Positions 8,980-18,111 are shown, counted from the first letter of the stretch. The stretch: 64,000 bases of DNA from Thermoleophilia bacterium (GCA_020053595.1 JAGVMV010000041.1:1-64000); one strand, 5' to 3'. Notes: generated by a model from the letters alone, not told the origin. Numbers and translations are program-made.

Positions 8980-10002
8980 TCAGCAGATGCGCGGCAGCTG
9001 CTCGCCCGTGGGCATGGAGAGGATGCGGCGGCTGCCCAGCACGGTGCGGGCATATACGCGGGGGCGGGATGATTCGATTTGCCTGACGCGGCCGATTATC
9101 GTGGCCAGGTTACCGTGGCGATTTTTCTTCATGGCCTCGAGCACCTGCCCGGCGTCTTCAGCGGCGACAAACGCCACCAGCTTGCCTTCGTTGGCGAGCA
9201 CCATCGGATCCAGGCCCAGCAGTTCACAGGCAGCGCGAACTTCAGCCCGGTAGGGAATCTTCTCCTCCTCGATCTCAATATCAACTTCTGAAGATGCGGC
9301 GATCTCGTTCAGGGTCGCCGCCACGCCACCGCGGGTGGGGTCGCGCAACACATGGATGCCGGGAGCGGCCGCCAGCATGTCGGCCACAAGTCCTCCAAGA
9401 GGCGTGCAGTCACTCTGCAGCTCGACATCGAAATCCATTCCCTCGCGCTTGCTGAGAATGGTGGCTCCGTGGTCGCCGATGGCTCCACTGACGATAACGG
9501 CGTCGCCAGGCATCGCACCTGTAGCGGAGATTTTCACACCAGGCGGGATCAATCCTATGCCGCTGGTAGTGATGAAGATGCCATCGGCGGCTCCACGCTC
9601 GACCACCTTGGTATCGCCGGCGACCACCTGGACGCCAGCCTCGCGTGCCGCGTCGCCCATGGAGGCCACGATCGTTTCGAGGTCGGCAACCGGCAGCCCT
9701 TCCTCAATGATAAAACCGGCAGAGATATATAGAGGCTTCGCCCCCATCATGGCCAGGTCGTTGACCGTGCCGGTCAGCGACAGGCGGCCGATATCGCCAC
9801 CGGGGAAGAAGATGGGGGAGACCACATGACTATCTGTGGTGTAGGCAAGGCGCCCTTCGATGTCGAAAGTAGCCGCGTCGTCCATGCGGTCGAGGATCGG
9901 GTTTGCCAGAGTTTTGCCGAAAACCTGCTCGATCAGCTCGTGGGTGAGCCGGCCGCCGCTGCCATGGGCCAGCAGAATGCGACTGTCGGGTTGCTTGCTC
10001 AA
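8980..10002 (-). CDS. hypE: Hydrogenase maturation protein HypE
   Basis: HypE dehydrates the carbamoyl group received from HypF to a thiocyanate on its C-terminal cysteine and delivers cyanide for the [NiFe] active site. The protein ends in LPRIC, the conserved catalytic C-terminus, so it is full length at 340 aa. Other family features are AHGSGGRLTHELI at the N-terminus and the PurM/AIR synthase-like ATP site (TTDSHVVSP, GDIGRLSLTGTVNDLAMMGA). It is the last gene of the minus-strand hypABFCDE run, 27 bases after hypD. Confidence 0.97.
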   Translation of the reverse strand: MSKQPDSRILLAHGSGGRLTHELIEQVFGKTLANPILDRMDDAATFDIEGRLAYTTDSHVVSPIFFPGGDIGRLSLTGTVNDLAMMGAKPLYISAGFIIEEGLPVADLETIVASMGDAAREAGVQVVAGDTKVVERGAADGIFITTSGIGLIPPGVKISATGAMPGDAVIVSGAIGDHGATILSKREGMDFDVELQSDCTPLGGLVADMLAAAPGIHVLRDPTRGGVAATLNEIAASSEVDIEIEEEKIPYRAEVRAACELLGLDPMVLANEGKLVAFVAAEDAGQVLEAMKKNRHGNLATIIGRVRQIESSRPRVYARTVLGSRRILSMPTGEQLPRIC

Positions 10003-10029
10003 ATTATGCGGACCATTAAAAACCTTTTG

Positions 10030-11127
10030 CTAGATCTCATACTGGAAATAAGCGGCACAGGTACCTTCCGAGGAGACCATGCAGGGCCCTATTGGATGGT
10101 CGGGCGTGCAGCCCTTGCCGAAGAGCGGACAATCGCGCGGTGTTTTAATGCCGGTAAGGATGGCGCCGCAGAGACAACCGGCGGGCTCCCGGGAATAGCC
10201 GACATCCATCGGGAAACGGCGGGCGGCATCGTGGGCGGCGAACTCCTTGCGGATAGCCAGACCGCTGCCCGGGATGACGCCCAGCCCTCGCCATTCGGCG
10301 TCACAGGGCTCAAAAACCCGGTCAATCATCGCCATCGCGGTCCGGTTTCCCTCCGGCCGGACGCCACGGCTGTACTGTAACTCGACTTCGGAACGACCTG
10401 CGGCGATCTGGTCGACCAGCATTGTCAGCGACTGCAGAATATCCGCCGGTTCGAAACCGGCGATTACGCAAGGGATGCCAAAATCATCCACCACCTGTCT
10501 GTAAGCCTCAGGGCCGATGATCGCCGTCACATGGCCCGGGCAGAGAAAAGCGTCGACGGCCAAACCGGGCGTCGCGCAGAGCGCCGCCAACGCCGGTGGC
10601 ACAACCTTGTGGGCGGACAGAACCATAAAATTATCGATGTTGCTTTCGTGGGCCTCGACCAGGGCGGCGGCTACAGTTGGCGCCGTGGTTTCGAAGCCGA
10701 TACCGAAGAAAATAACGGTCGCGTCGGGATTCTCCCGGGCGAGCTTGAGAGCGTCCAGGGTCGAGTAAACGATCTGCACCCGGGCGCCCTGGCCGCGGGC
10801 CTGGGCCAGACCCATCCTGGTCCCGGGCACCCGTAACATATCGCCGAAGGTTGTCGCGATGACGTTGGGCAGGAAGGCCATCTCGATAAAGACGTCGATG
10901 TCGGCGTTGGCGGTGACGCAGACCGGGCAGCCGGGTCCCGAGATGAGCGCCAATGATTCAGGTATCGCCTGGCGGATGCCATGGCGCGAGATGGCCATGG
11001 TGTGCGTGCCGCATACTTCCATGATCCGCGCCGGGCGTTCGAGAGTTGAGGCGTGTTCCCCCAGTTGCTCAAGGAGAGCCCTGACATGCTGACCCTGACG
11101 AAAATCGTCGAGATAGGGAAGCGGCAT
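10030..11127 (-). CDS. hypD: Hydrogenase maturation protein HypD
   Basis: HypD is the [4Fe-4S] scaffold on which, together with HypC, the Fe(CN)2CO unit is assembled. Conserved signatures are MEVCGTHTMAISRHGIR (cysteine ~39), SGPGCPVCVT (~65) and the C-terminal cysteine cluster GCLCGAILTG and FGKGCTPDHPIGPCMVSSEG. The length of 365 aa is typical. It begins three bases after hypC ends, indicating translational coupling with its partner. Confidence 0.97.
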   Translation of the reverse strand: MPLPYLDDFRQGQHVRALLEQLGEHASTLERPARIMEVCGTHTMAISRHGIRQAIPESLALISGPGCPVCVTANADIDVFIEMAFLPNVIATTFGDMLRVPGTRMGLAQARGQGARVQIVYSTLDALKLARENPDATVIFFGIGFETTAPTVAAALVEAHESNIDNFMVLSAHKVVPPALAALCATPGLAVDAFLCPGHVTAIIGPEAYRQVVDDFGIPCVIAGFEPADILQSLTMLVDQIAAGRSEVELQYSRGVRPEGNRTAMAMIDRVFEPCDAEWRGLGVIPGSGLAIRKEFAAHDAARRFPMDVGYSREPAGCLCGAILTGIKTPRDCPLFGKGCTPDHPIGPCMVSSEGTCAAYFQYEI

Positions 11128-11130
11128 GGG

Positions 11131-11379
11131 CTACTGGACGGGCTCAGGGCTGTTTTCGCTGTCCAGGCCTTCAGACAGCTGCTGAAAAAGTTTGATGGTT
11201 TCCAGCGCCTCTGCCTCGTCTACCAGGGAAATGGCGAAGCCCGCATGAATCAGTATGTAGTTACCGAGCCGGGCGTCCGGCAGTAGCACTATCGAGGCCT
11301 GTCGCGTGACGCCGCCCACCTCGACGGTGGCTGACTGATTATCTATATCTACTATCTTTGCCGGAATAGCCAAACACAT
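11131..11379 (-). CDS. hypC: Hydrogenase maturation chaperone HypC
   Basis: The 82-residue protein begins MCLAIPAKIVDID. The second-residue cysteine of HypC/HupF chaperones is present and is the residue that coordinates iron and contacts the large-subunit precursor. HypC shuttles the iron-cyanide-CO unit between HypD and the hydrogenase large subunit. It lies between hypF (83-base gap) and hypD (3-base gap). Only one HypC-type gene is visible here. Confidence 0.96.
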   Translation of the reverse strand: MCLAIPAKIVDIDNQSATVEVGGVTRQASIVLLPDARLGNYILIHAGFAISLVDEAEALETIKLFQQLSEGLDSENSPEPVQ

Positions 11380-11462
11380 TCGTCAAACCTTCCTCTGAAA
11401 ATTTTCGGTTCGCGGCTTAAAACCGTATCTGTTCAGCACCAGGTGGTCATTCAGTCCCCGGT

Positions 11463-13880
11463 TTAATCGCGATACTTGTATGAGGCGATCGCCGCCTGCC
11501 CATAAGAAATGCCGCCGTCGTTGGAGGGCAGCTGCCGGTGAATGAGCGCCTCGAGACCTTCACGGACGAGACCGGCGCGAACCAGCTCCAGCAGCAGCCT
11601 GTTCTGAAAAACGCCCCCGCTGAGCGCTACAGCGGAAAGTTCGTGTAGTTCCGTCAGGCCAATGCACGTTCGTACTATAGCTTCCGCAAGCCCCAGGTGA
11701 AAGCGCCGGGAAATTTTATCCAGACTTTCACCTTGCGACAGGTTACGGATTACCCGCTTGATGACCTGCGCTGGCGAGATGATCCAGGGGGTAAAGCTTC
11801 GATCGATCGAAAAGCGATAGGAAACGGAACCCAGCCGTGAGCTGAGATCCCCGATTGCCAGGCCAGCGGCAGTCTCCGCCAGCTCTACGCCAGCCGCTAT
11901 TTCCGGCATTCGCCGGTCTGGCATCTCTTCAGGCCCGAAAGTTTCTTCTTCGCCGGTGTCAAATGCCAGCGCTTCGAACTCGACGGCCGCCTGGGCTTCG
12001 TAACTGATGTCGTGGCGCTTCAGCGTCAACGCGGCTACGGCATCGAATAAACGGCCACAACTGGAAGTCTTCGGACAGTTCAGCCCCGCTTCCAGCTGAC
12101 GAATCAGCAAAGCCAGTTTCTTACCCGGAATCTCGAACCTTTCGGCAACAAAATCGATGTCGTTTGGTGAATACTCCCAGGTAGCCGCCAGGGCCATACG
12201 CCATGGCTCGCGAATAGCGGCTTCGCCGCCCAACAGCGGCATATTTTCAAAATGCGCCGCCCGCCTGAAGCCCTGCTCCAGACTTCCGACGAAAAACTCA
12301 CCGCCCCAGATGCCGCCATCATCACCAAGACCGGTGCCATCCAGCGCCACGCCCAACGCCCTGTCCAGGAAGCCATTTTCCGCGAGGCAAGAGGCTATGT
12401 GAGCCTGGTGATGTTGAACTCTGACCGGGTTAATATCCCGTTCGATGCTATAGATGGTCGACAGGTAATCGGGGTGGCTGTCACAGGCCAGGTGACCGGG
12501 GCGCGCGCAAAACAGACGTTCATAAAGTGCCTCGGTGCGCTCAAAATGAAGCAGTGTCTCCACATCCTTCAGATCACCGATATGTTGTGAGACGAAAGCG
12601 TCATCACCATGGGTCAGGCAAAAAGTGTTCTTCAGTTCACCGCCAACGGCGAGCACCGGTTCTGATCGCACCGGCAGTTTCACGGGCAAAGGGGCATAGC
12701 CCCGTGCCCGGCGGATGAGCGCCGGCTCGCCATCCACGATCATGGCCACGCTGTCGTCGTATGTGGAAACGATCTGCCGGTCGTGGTAGAGGAAAAGGTC
12801 CGCTATCCCGTACAGGCGGTTCTGAGCTTCGGAATTGGTACGGCATATTGGCTCTTCTGCAAGATTGCCGCTGGTCATTACCAGCGGCACCTGCAAATCG
12901 CGCATCAGCAGAAAGTGTAACGGCGAGCACGGGAGCATAACGCCCAGATGTCGCAGCCGGGGCGCCACCGCAGGCGAGATATCGCTGTCCCGGAGTTGTT
13001 CGAGCAGGACTATCGGCCTTTCCGCCGCTGCCAGCAACCGGCGCTCAGCCGGCGAGACATGGCAATGAAGGGCGGCGTCGTCCGCTGTTTCCATCATGAC
13101 CGCGAACGGCTTGTGTGGACGGCGTTTACGCAGTCTGAGGCGCCTGACCGCCTCCTCGTCCGTGGCCAGACAGGCGAGCTGGAAGCCACCCAGGCCTTTC
13201 AGGGCCAGGATCTTTCCTTCCCTCAGGGCAGCTGCCGCGGCCGCGACGGGATCGTCCGCGGGCAGTGTTTTCCCCGTCTCGTCCGCCAGCCAGAGGGTTG
13301 GGCCGCAAATCGGACAGGCGTTTGGCTCTGCGTGAAAGCGCCGGTCTCCCGGATCCTCGTATTCGGCACGGCATTCCGGGCACATATTGTAAATCCTCAT
13401 TGTCGTCCGGGGACGATCGTAAGGCAGGCCTTCGATAATAGTAAACCGCGGACCGCAGTTCGTGCAGTTGATAAAAGGATAGCGAAACCTGTGGTCGGCG
13501 GGATCGAATAACTCATCGAGGCAACTGTCGCAGGTGCAGCTGTCCGGGCTGACCAGCTGATAGGCGCCATCCTCTTCCAGAGAATCGCCGATGATGAATT
13601 CGCGGTATCCAATCGGCATGGCGGCTGCAGTCCTGATAGCCGTGATCCGCGCCAGTGGCGGTGCTTCCTCGGTGAGCGACGTCAGCAACGCGTCAACGCT
13701 TTCCGCCGAGCCCTCGATATCGATTTCCACGCCAGCGGAGGAATTTACAACTCTGCCGCTCAGTCCATTTCTGAGGGCCAACTGATAAACAAAAGGACGG
13801 AAACCGACTCCCTGGACCACACCCGTGACGCTGATCAGGGAGCGGGTGGTGCCTGTGACCTGTTTTTCGATTTCGGTCAC
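11463..13880 (-). CDS. hypF: Carbamoyltransferase HypF
   Basis: HypF makes carbamoyl adenylate from carbamoyl phosphate and ATP and transfers the carbamoyl group to HypE, supplying the cyanide ligands. All domains are visible in order. They are acylphosphatase (VQGVGFRPFVYQLA, ~22), paired zinc fingers (CDSCLDEL... CTNCGPRF, ~120-205), a YrdC/Sua5 domain (~205-390), and a Kae1-like domain with the VQHHQAHIAS metal site (~480) and the ALSGGVFQN ATP motif near the end. The 805 aa length is complete. It follows hypB by 16 bases. Confidence 0.97.
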   Translation of the reverse strand: MTEIEKQVTGTTRSLISVTGVVQGVGFRPFVYQLALRNGLSGRVVNSSAGVEIDIEGSAESVDALLTSLTEEAPPLARITAIRTAAAMPIGYREFIIGDSLEEDGAYQLVSPDSCTCDSCLDELFDPADHRFRYPFINCTNCGPRFTIIEGLPYDRPRTTMRIYNMCPECRAEYEDPGDRRFHAEPNACPICGPTLWLADETGKTLPADDPVAAAAAALREGKILALKGLGGFQLACLATDEEAVRRLRLRKRRPHKPFAVMMETADDAALHCHVSPAERRLLAAAERPIVLLEQLRDSDISPAVAPRLRHLGVMLPCSPLHFLLMRDLQVPLVMTSGNLAEEPICRTNSEAQNRLYGIADLFLYHDRQIVSTYDDSVAMIVDGEPALIRRARGYAPLPVKLPVRSEPVLAVGGELKNTFCLTHGDDAFVSQHIGDLKDVETLLHFERTEALYERLFCARPGHLACDSHPDYLSTIYSIERDINPVRVQHHQAHIASCLAENGFLDRALGVALDGTGLGDDGGIWGGEFFVGSLEQGFRRAAHFENMPLLGGEAAIREPWRMALAATWEYSPNDIDFVAERFEIPGKKLALLIRQLEAGLNCPKTSSCGRLFDAVAALTLKRHDISYEAQAAVEFEALAFDTGEEETFGPEEMPDRRMPEIAAGVELAETAAGLAIGDLSSRLGSVSYRFSIDRSFTPWIISPAQVIKRVIRNLSQGESLDKISRRFHLGLAEAIVRTCIGLTELHELSAVALSGGVFQNRLLLELVRAGLVREGLEALIHRQLPSNDGGISYGQAAIASYKYRD

Positions 13881-13896
13881 TGTACCGGCAATGTTG

Positions 13897-14565
13897 TCAG
13901 GATGTCAGGTCCAGCCTGCTGCCAATGGCAGTGGCCTCGAGCCACTGGCACCATTCATCAGTGCCGTAGCTGTCCCGGCAGGAGAGCTCAATCACCGGGG
14001 CGGCAGGGTTCAGCCCCTGAACCACCTGGTGGAACTGTGCCAGGTCGAAATCGCAATGGGCCAGCAGATCGATCTTGTTTACCAGGATAGCGTCGACTTC
14101 GCGAAAGATCATGGGATACTTGTACGGCTTGTCATGGCCTTCCGCGACGCTGGCTATCACCATTCGCGTCGACTCTCCCAGGTCGAACTCGGCGGGGCAG
14201 ACGAGGTTGCCCACGTTTTCGATGATGATCAGGTCCAGCGAATCCAGGTCCAGATGGTCGAGCGCCGTGGAAACCATGGCGGCAGTCAGGTGGCAGGAAC
14301 CGCCGGTGTTGATCTGGATGGCGGGGATATCCATGGCCTCGATAGCCAGTGAGTCGATCTCAGAGGCGATATCACCCTCGATGACGGCAAGTTTCAGCCG
14401 GTCGCGAGTTCCCTCGATCGCCTTCATGATCACGCTGGTCTTGCCGGCGCCAGGGGACGCCATCAGGTTCAACATACAGACTCCGTGCTCCGCCAGCCGC
14501 TGGCGATTGCCGGCGGCCACTGATGAATTGGTTGCCATTATGTTCTTCTTCACTTCGATCTTCAT
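13897..14565 (-). CDS. hypB: Hydrogenase nickel incorporation GTPase HypB
   Basis: HypB is the GTPase that hands nickel to the hydrogenase large subunit with HypA. It has the P-loop NLMASPGAGKTS (~35), IEGDIASEID, the metal-binding TGGSCHLTAAMV (cysteine-histidine pair, ~100) and the NKID guanine motif. It lacks the histidine-rich nickel-storage stretch seen at the N-terminus of some homologues, leaving a short MKIEVKKNIMATN leader. The length is 222 aa. It starts six bases after hypA. Confidence 0.96.
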   Translation of the reverse strand: MKIEVKKNIMATNSSVAAGNRQRLAEHGVCMLNLMASPGAGKTSVIMKAIEGTRDRLKLAVIEGDIASEIDSLAIEAMDIPAIQINTGGSCHLTAAMVSTALDHLDLDSLDLIIIENVGNLVCPAEFDLGESTRMVIASVAEGHDKPYKYPMIFREVDAILVNKIDLLAHCDFDLAQFHQVVQGLNPAAPVIELSCRDSYGTDEWCQWLEATAIGSRLDLTS

Positions 14566-14571
14566 TTTCGA

Positions 14572-14943
14572 TCAATTCTCCCGGATGTCTGTTGGCTCCG
14601 CCTGGGACACGTCGATGCTTTCAATGAACAGCTCCTGTCCCTGCCTGAGCTCAAAGACCGCCGAGCGGCACTCGGGGCAGGAGAAAAAAGCGTTGCGCGG
14701 ACGGAAATCGGCGCCACAGCTGTTGCAGGTTGCCCGCGCCTCCAGCTTCTGGAATTTTAGCGACGCGCCTTCGGCCACTGTTCCCTGGGCAAGCTCATCA
14801 AAATAGAACCTTATCGAGTCGTCGACGAACGAAGTAAGTTCGCCGATCACCACGGTAACTTCGTCAACATGGATTGCGCCGGCGCGGGTCGCTTCTGTCT
14901 GGATGATCTCAAGGATGCTCTCGGTTATGGCATACTCGTGCAA
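14572..14943 (-). CDS. hypA: Hydrogenase nickel-insertion metallochaperone HypA
   Basis: HypA binds nickel through its N-terminal MHE and zinc through two CxxC pairs, and passes nickel to the hydrogenase with HypB. Here the N-terminus is MHEYAITESILEI, and the zinc site is CNSCGADF and CPECRSAVF. The invariant MHE forces the start at a TTG codon (14941-14943). The protein has 123 aa and is the first gene of the hyp run. The region upstream (14944-15210) is shared with the divergent rodZ-like gene. Confidence 0.95.
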   Translation of the reverse strand: MHEYAITESILEIIQTEATRAGAIHVDEVTVVIGELTSFVDDSIRFYFDELAQGTVAEGASLKFQKLEARATCNSCGADFRPRNAFFSCPECRSAVFELRQGQELFIESIDVSQAEPTDIREN

Positions 14944-15141
14944 ATCAGGCCGCCCGGTGTAGTCGGTTCAGAATGGGTAACCTTCCGGCTGAAACTGACT
15001 GTTTTTTCCCGATAGCAGGCATTCCCAAACAAAACCCAAAGAAGGCTCTTTTTACTCCTGGTCAGTGGCCATTGATATTAGCAGCCACCCGTCAATTGTC
15101 AATAAATCAGGGGCTTCGATGTAAGCCGGATTGATTATAAA

Positions 15142-15170
15142 TTGATTAGCTCCCAGCAAAGTGCTAGATT
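15142..15170 (+). promoter_or_regulatory. Sigma70-type promoter for the rodZ-like gene
   Basis: TTGATT (15142-15147) and TAGATT (15165-15170) are separated by 17 bases, and the rodZ-like ATG follows 40 bases after the -10. The match is good but not perfect. The 14944-15141 side of this divergent region holds no other gene that I can see. Confidence 0.55.
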
Positions 15171-15210
15171 TTTTAGTTCTGAAGCAGAACAAACCATAAA
15201 TGGGGCAGGA

Positions 15211-16002
15211 ATGTTTGAGATAGGGACTACACTTCGGGATGCTCGCGTGCGCAGGGATATCTCCCTGCAGCAGGCAGAGGACGATACCAAGATCCGCGTG
15301 AAGTATATCCAGGCGATGGAGAACGAGGATTTTGATGTATTGCCGGCCGGGACTTACGTCAAGGGATTCCTGAGAACCTATGCTGAGTATCTCGATCTCG
15401 ACGCCCAGCTGCTCATCGACGAATTCAACGAACGATTTGGAAACGGCGAACATCGCGAGCATGTCATTCAGCCGACGCGGGCGGTCAAGGCCGAGGCGGC
15501 TCCCAAGACACGCCGCAAGCACCAGACAAACTATATCCTGGTGGCTATTCTGGCAGTAGTCATCATAGCGGTTCTTGCTTATCTGGGATGGGGCAACTCC
15601 TCCAGCCAGTCACCGACTTTTGTGACAACCACCGAAACCGAGGCATCCACGCAGACGACTGCCACGGTGCCGGCCGAGACTACACGGCGGCCGGCCGTAA
15701 CTCCGACCCAGACTCAGCCGGAGACGCTGCAAAACATCATTTTTTCAGCCACAACCGATGACGTCTGGATTGAAGTACACAAGACCAGCGCCGATGGCGA
15801 AATTGTCTGGCAGGATACGCTGCTTGCCGGTGAGAGCCAGACACTGGAGCAAAAAGACTTCGCGGGACAGACGAAGCTCTGGCTGATGGTGGGGAGAATT
15901 GAAGGTCTCAAGGTAAGCGTCAACGGTCTGCCCCAGAAGCTTGGCGAAGACGTCAGCGACATCTACGTGATCACCGCCAGCGGCATGGCCAGGCAGGCAT
16001 AG
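15211..16002 (+). CDS. rodZ: RodZ-like HTH membrane protein with DUF4115 domain
   Basis: The N-terminal helix-turn-helix domain (FEIGTTLRDARVRRDISLQQ, residues 2-70) has the RodZ/YmfM form, including the TYVKGFLRTYAEYL motif. A single membrane helix (YILVAILAVVIIAVLAYLGW) lies near residue 110, followed by a Thr/Pro-rich linker and a C-terminal DUF4115 beta domain (VWIEVHKTSADG). RodZ links MreB-type filaments or elongation proteins to the cell envelope. I chose ATG 15211 because GGGGCAGGA precedes it; the open frame extends to 15142 but runs through the promoter. It sits just before pgsA, as in many Gram-positives. Whether this organism has MreB cannot be seen here. Confidence 0.85.
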   Translation: MFEIGTTLRDARVRRDISLQQAEDDTKIRVKYIQAMENEDFDVLPAGTYVKGFLRTYAEYLDLDAQLLIDEFNERFGNGEHREHVIQPTRAVKAEAAPKTRRKHQTNYILVAILAVVIIAVLAYLGWGNSSSQSPTFVTTTETEASTQTTATVPAETTRRPAVTPTQTQPETLQNIIFSATTDDVWIEVHKTSADGEIVWQDTLLAGESQTLEQKDFAGQTKLWLMVGRIEGLKVSVNGLPQKLGEDVSDIYVITASGMARQA

Positions 16003-16026
16003 GCTCCGCGCGCGCGGGAGATGAGC

Positions 16027-16599
16027 ATGGCGCGGCTGCGCATTCCTGTCAACCTCGCCAACGGCCTGACTATCTGCCGCATCCTTCTGATCCCTGTTTT
16101 CATGGTTTTTTTGTTGGGCCTGGAAGTGATTCCGGCGGATGTCAGCGCCGCGATGGCGGTGGCGGTTTTCGTCATAGCAGCCCTTACCGACACGCTTGAC
16201 GGTTACTTTGCCCGTTCGCGTAATGCGGTAACCGTTCTCGGGCAATTTCTAGATCCTCTAGCCGACAAGCTGCTGATCTCGGCCGCCCTGATCTCGCTGG
16301 TGTCACTGGGGCGCATTTCCGCCGGCCTCGCCATGGTAATCATCTCCCGTGAGTTCGCTGTGTCCGGCCTGAGACTGGTGGCTGCCGCCGATCGCGTGGT
16401 AATTCCAGCCAGTCCGCTGGGAAAAGTGAAAACCTTCAGCCAGATCGTTGCCGTGGTGGCGCTGATCCTGCCGCCGTTCGGCTATATTTTCTCCAGGCCT
16501 TTGAGCTGGTACCTGATATATATCGCGGCCCTGCTGACGATCGTTTCCGGTATTGATTACTTTGTGAAGGCGCGGGAATGGGTAAAAGCTCCTGAGTAG
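16027..16599 (+). CDS. pgsA: CDP-diacylglycerol-glycerol-3-phosphate 3-phosphatidyltransferase
   Basis: This integral membrane enzyme makes phosphatidylglycerol phosphate. The CDP-alcohol phosphotransferase signature is complete: TDTLDGYFAR, then eight residues, then GQFLDPLAD. The N-terminus NLANGLTICRILLIPVF is typical of PgsA. The ATG at 16027 is spaced six bases from GGGAG and is preferred over ATG 16021. A second CDP-alcohol phosphotransferase gene occurs at 36018. Position between rodZ and cinA matches the classical gene order. Confidence 0.93.
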   Translation: MARLRIPVNLANGLTICRILLIPVFMVFLLGLEVIPADVSAAMAVAVFVIAALTDTLDGYFARSRNAVTVLGQFLDPLADKLLISAALISLVSLGRISAGLAMVIISREFAVSGLRLVAAADRVVIPASPLGKVKTFSQIVAVVALILPPFGYIFSRPLSWYLIYIAALLTIVSGIDYFVKAREWVKAPE

Positions 16600-16633
16600 A
16601 TTACCGTTCGGACGACTGGTAACCAGAAACTTT

Positions 16634-17881
16634 ATGCGTGCAGCCATTATCACAATAGGAACTGAACTTACTGATGGGCGCATCGTTGATACCAACACCG
16701 CGTTCGTGGCCCGCAAGCTGGAAGAGCGAGGGTTGCGCGTGGCGCTGGCGCTGACGGTGCCCGATGATGACGCCGCGATCAGCAAGGGGCTGAACTATGC
16801 ACTGGGGCGAGACGTTGCGCTGGTGGTCATAGCCGGGGGTTTGGGACCCACACAGGACGACATAACAGCGCCGGCGATCGCCAGAGCGCTCGACCTGGAA
16901 CAGGAAACGAATCTCGAGGCCACAGCAATGGTAGCGGACGCAGTTCACCTGGACACCGGCAGTCTGGCGACACACCAGGTCAAACAGGCGATTCTGCCCG
17001 CGGGAGCCCGTCTCATCACACCGGCTGGCACCGCGCCCGGTTTTGCTCTTTCCCATCATGGCGCTCAAATAATAGTCCTGCCTGGTGTTCCCTGGGAGCT
17101 TCGTGCCATGTGGGAGGAAGCAATGGCCGCTCCCGGGTTATTAAAAGTCAACAAAGACGCCATTGCTCCGGCTCGCCGTCGCCTCTGCTTTTATGATGCC
17201 GGGGAACCCGAGGTTTCCGCGGCCGTTGAATCGATTCTGGGAAAAGACCTGGCCGGGATCGAGGTCAGCATATGCGCCCGCTACAGGGAAGTGATTCTGG
17301 AAGTGGCGTTTTCCGGAGAATCAGAACGCCGGGTTAAGGATCTTCTGGAGGCGTTGCAGGATCGGTTCGCCGATTTTGTCTACTCCGAGGGCCAGGAGAT
17401 TGAGGATGTAATCGCCACCGCACTGAGTCGGATTGGCAAATCACTGGCGGTGGCCGAGTCCTGTACCGGCGGCATGCTGGGTGAAACTATAACCGGCGTC
17501 AGCGGCGCCTCGAAAATTTTTCGCGGTGGCGTAATCGCCTATGATAACGAAATTAAAAAAACAGTACTCAAAGTGAGCCAGGAGAGTCTCGACAGCGAGG
17601 GCGCCGTATCAGAGTCAGTCGCCCGGCAGCTCGCCCTGGGTGCCAGGGATCTCTGTGGCGCTGACTATGGTATCGGCATCACCGGCGTAGCCGGGCCTGG
17701 TGGTGGCACCCCGGAAAAGCCGGTGGGGCTGGTTTTCATCTCGGTTGCCTCCGGCGAGAGGGACCTGGTCCGCCGTTTCAATTTCTTCGGTGGCCGTGAC
17801 GATGTGCGCCGGGCGGCCGTGATCGCCGCGCTTCACCTGTTGCATCGCCAGATGCTTGCGGATTCGCACTTTCGGGAATAA
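16634..17881 (+). CDS. cinA: CinA: competence/damage-inducible protein, NMN deamidase
   Basis: The N-terminal MoCF-type domain (residues 1-170; ITIGTELTDGRIVDTN, GGLGPTQDD) hydrolyses ADP-ribose in characterised CinA proteins. The C-terminal domain (~255-415; AESCTGGMLGETITGVSGAS, GVAGPGGGTPEKPVG) is the nicotinamide mononucleotide amidohydrolase. Both domains are complete at 415 aa. In many Gram-positives cinA directly precedes recA; here a remnant patch, a sensor kinase and a toxin-antitoxin pair lie in between. Confidence 0.95.
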   Translation: MRAAIITIGTELTDGRIVDTNTAFVARKLEERGLRVALALTVPDDDAAISKGLNYALGRDVALVVIAGGLGPTQDDITAPAIARALDLEQETNLEATAMVADAVHLDTGSLATHQVKQAILPAGARLITPAGTAPGFALSHHGAQIIVLPGVPWELRAMWEEAMAAPGLLKVNKDAIAPARRRLCFYDAGEPEVSAAVESILGKDLAGIEVSICARYREVILEVAFSGESERRVKDLLEALQDRFADFVYSEGQEIEDVIATALSRIGKSLAVAESCTGGMLGETITGVSGASKIFRGGVIAYDNEIKKTVLKVSQESLDSEGAVSESVARQLALGARDLCGADYGIGITGVAGPGGGTPEKPVGLVFISVASGERDLVRRFNFFGGRDDVRRAAVIAALHLLHRQMLADSHFRE

Positions 17882-17888
17882 GCGTTTC

Positions 17889-18047
17889 ATGACTGGTCTG
17901 CCGGGAGAACTCATCCTTCTGGCACTGAATGAGGAAAAGGGCACGGTAGGGGGCCTCTGCGGCCACCGTGGAGACCCGGTAGCCGATTTTCTCACCGGAG
18001 AGGTTCTCAAGGTACGGGCAGTCCATGACACGGTTGTTGTCACTTAA
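17889..18047 (+). pseudogene. Possible GPP34-like N-terminal gene remnant (52 codons)
   Basis: ATG 17889 opens a 52-codon frame beginning MTGLPGELILLALNEEKGTV, which resembles the start of bacterial GPP34 (GOLPH3-like) proteins. Those are over 200 residues long; here similarity stops and the frame ends at 18047. No ribosome-binding site precedes it. The opposite strand over the same bases (18026 downward) is also open with reasonable codon use, so the coding strand is not certain. I treat it as a degraded gene. Confidence 0.25.
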
Positions 18048-18064
18048 TTGTTTTCAAACGCCAC

Positions 18065-18111
18065 CTGTGAGGTATATCTCCTGTGAGGTATATCTCCTGT
18101 GAGGTATATCT
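18065..18111. repeat. Three tandem copies of a 16-bp repeat
   Basis: CTGTGAGGTATATCTC occurs three times head to tail (18065-18080, 18081-18096, 18097-18111, the last missing one base). It lies immediately before the flavodoxin-like remnant. No function is evident. Confidence 0.9.

Noticed and set aside
14944-15060. Sigma54-type promoter before hypA
   Set aside because: Some hyp operons use sigma54, and TGGGAATGCCTGCT on the minus strand looked suggestive, but the GG to GC spacing is wrong.
17778-18026. Minus-strand frame starting MDCPYLENLSGEK after cinA
   Set aside because: Codon use is fair, but there is no ribosome-binding site, half of it is antisense to cinA, and the opposite strand offers a GPP34-like start. 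I could not decide, so it is not listed as a gene.
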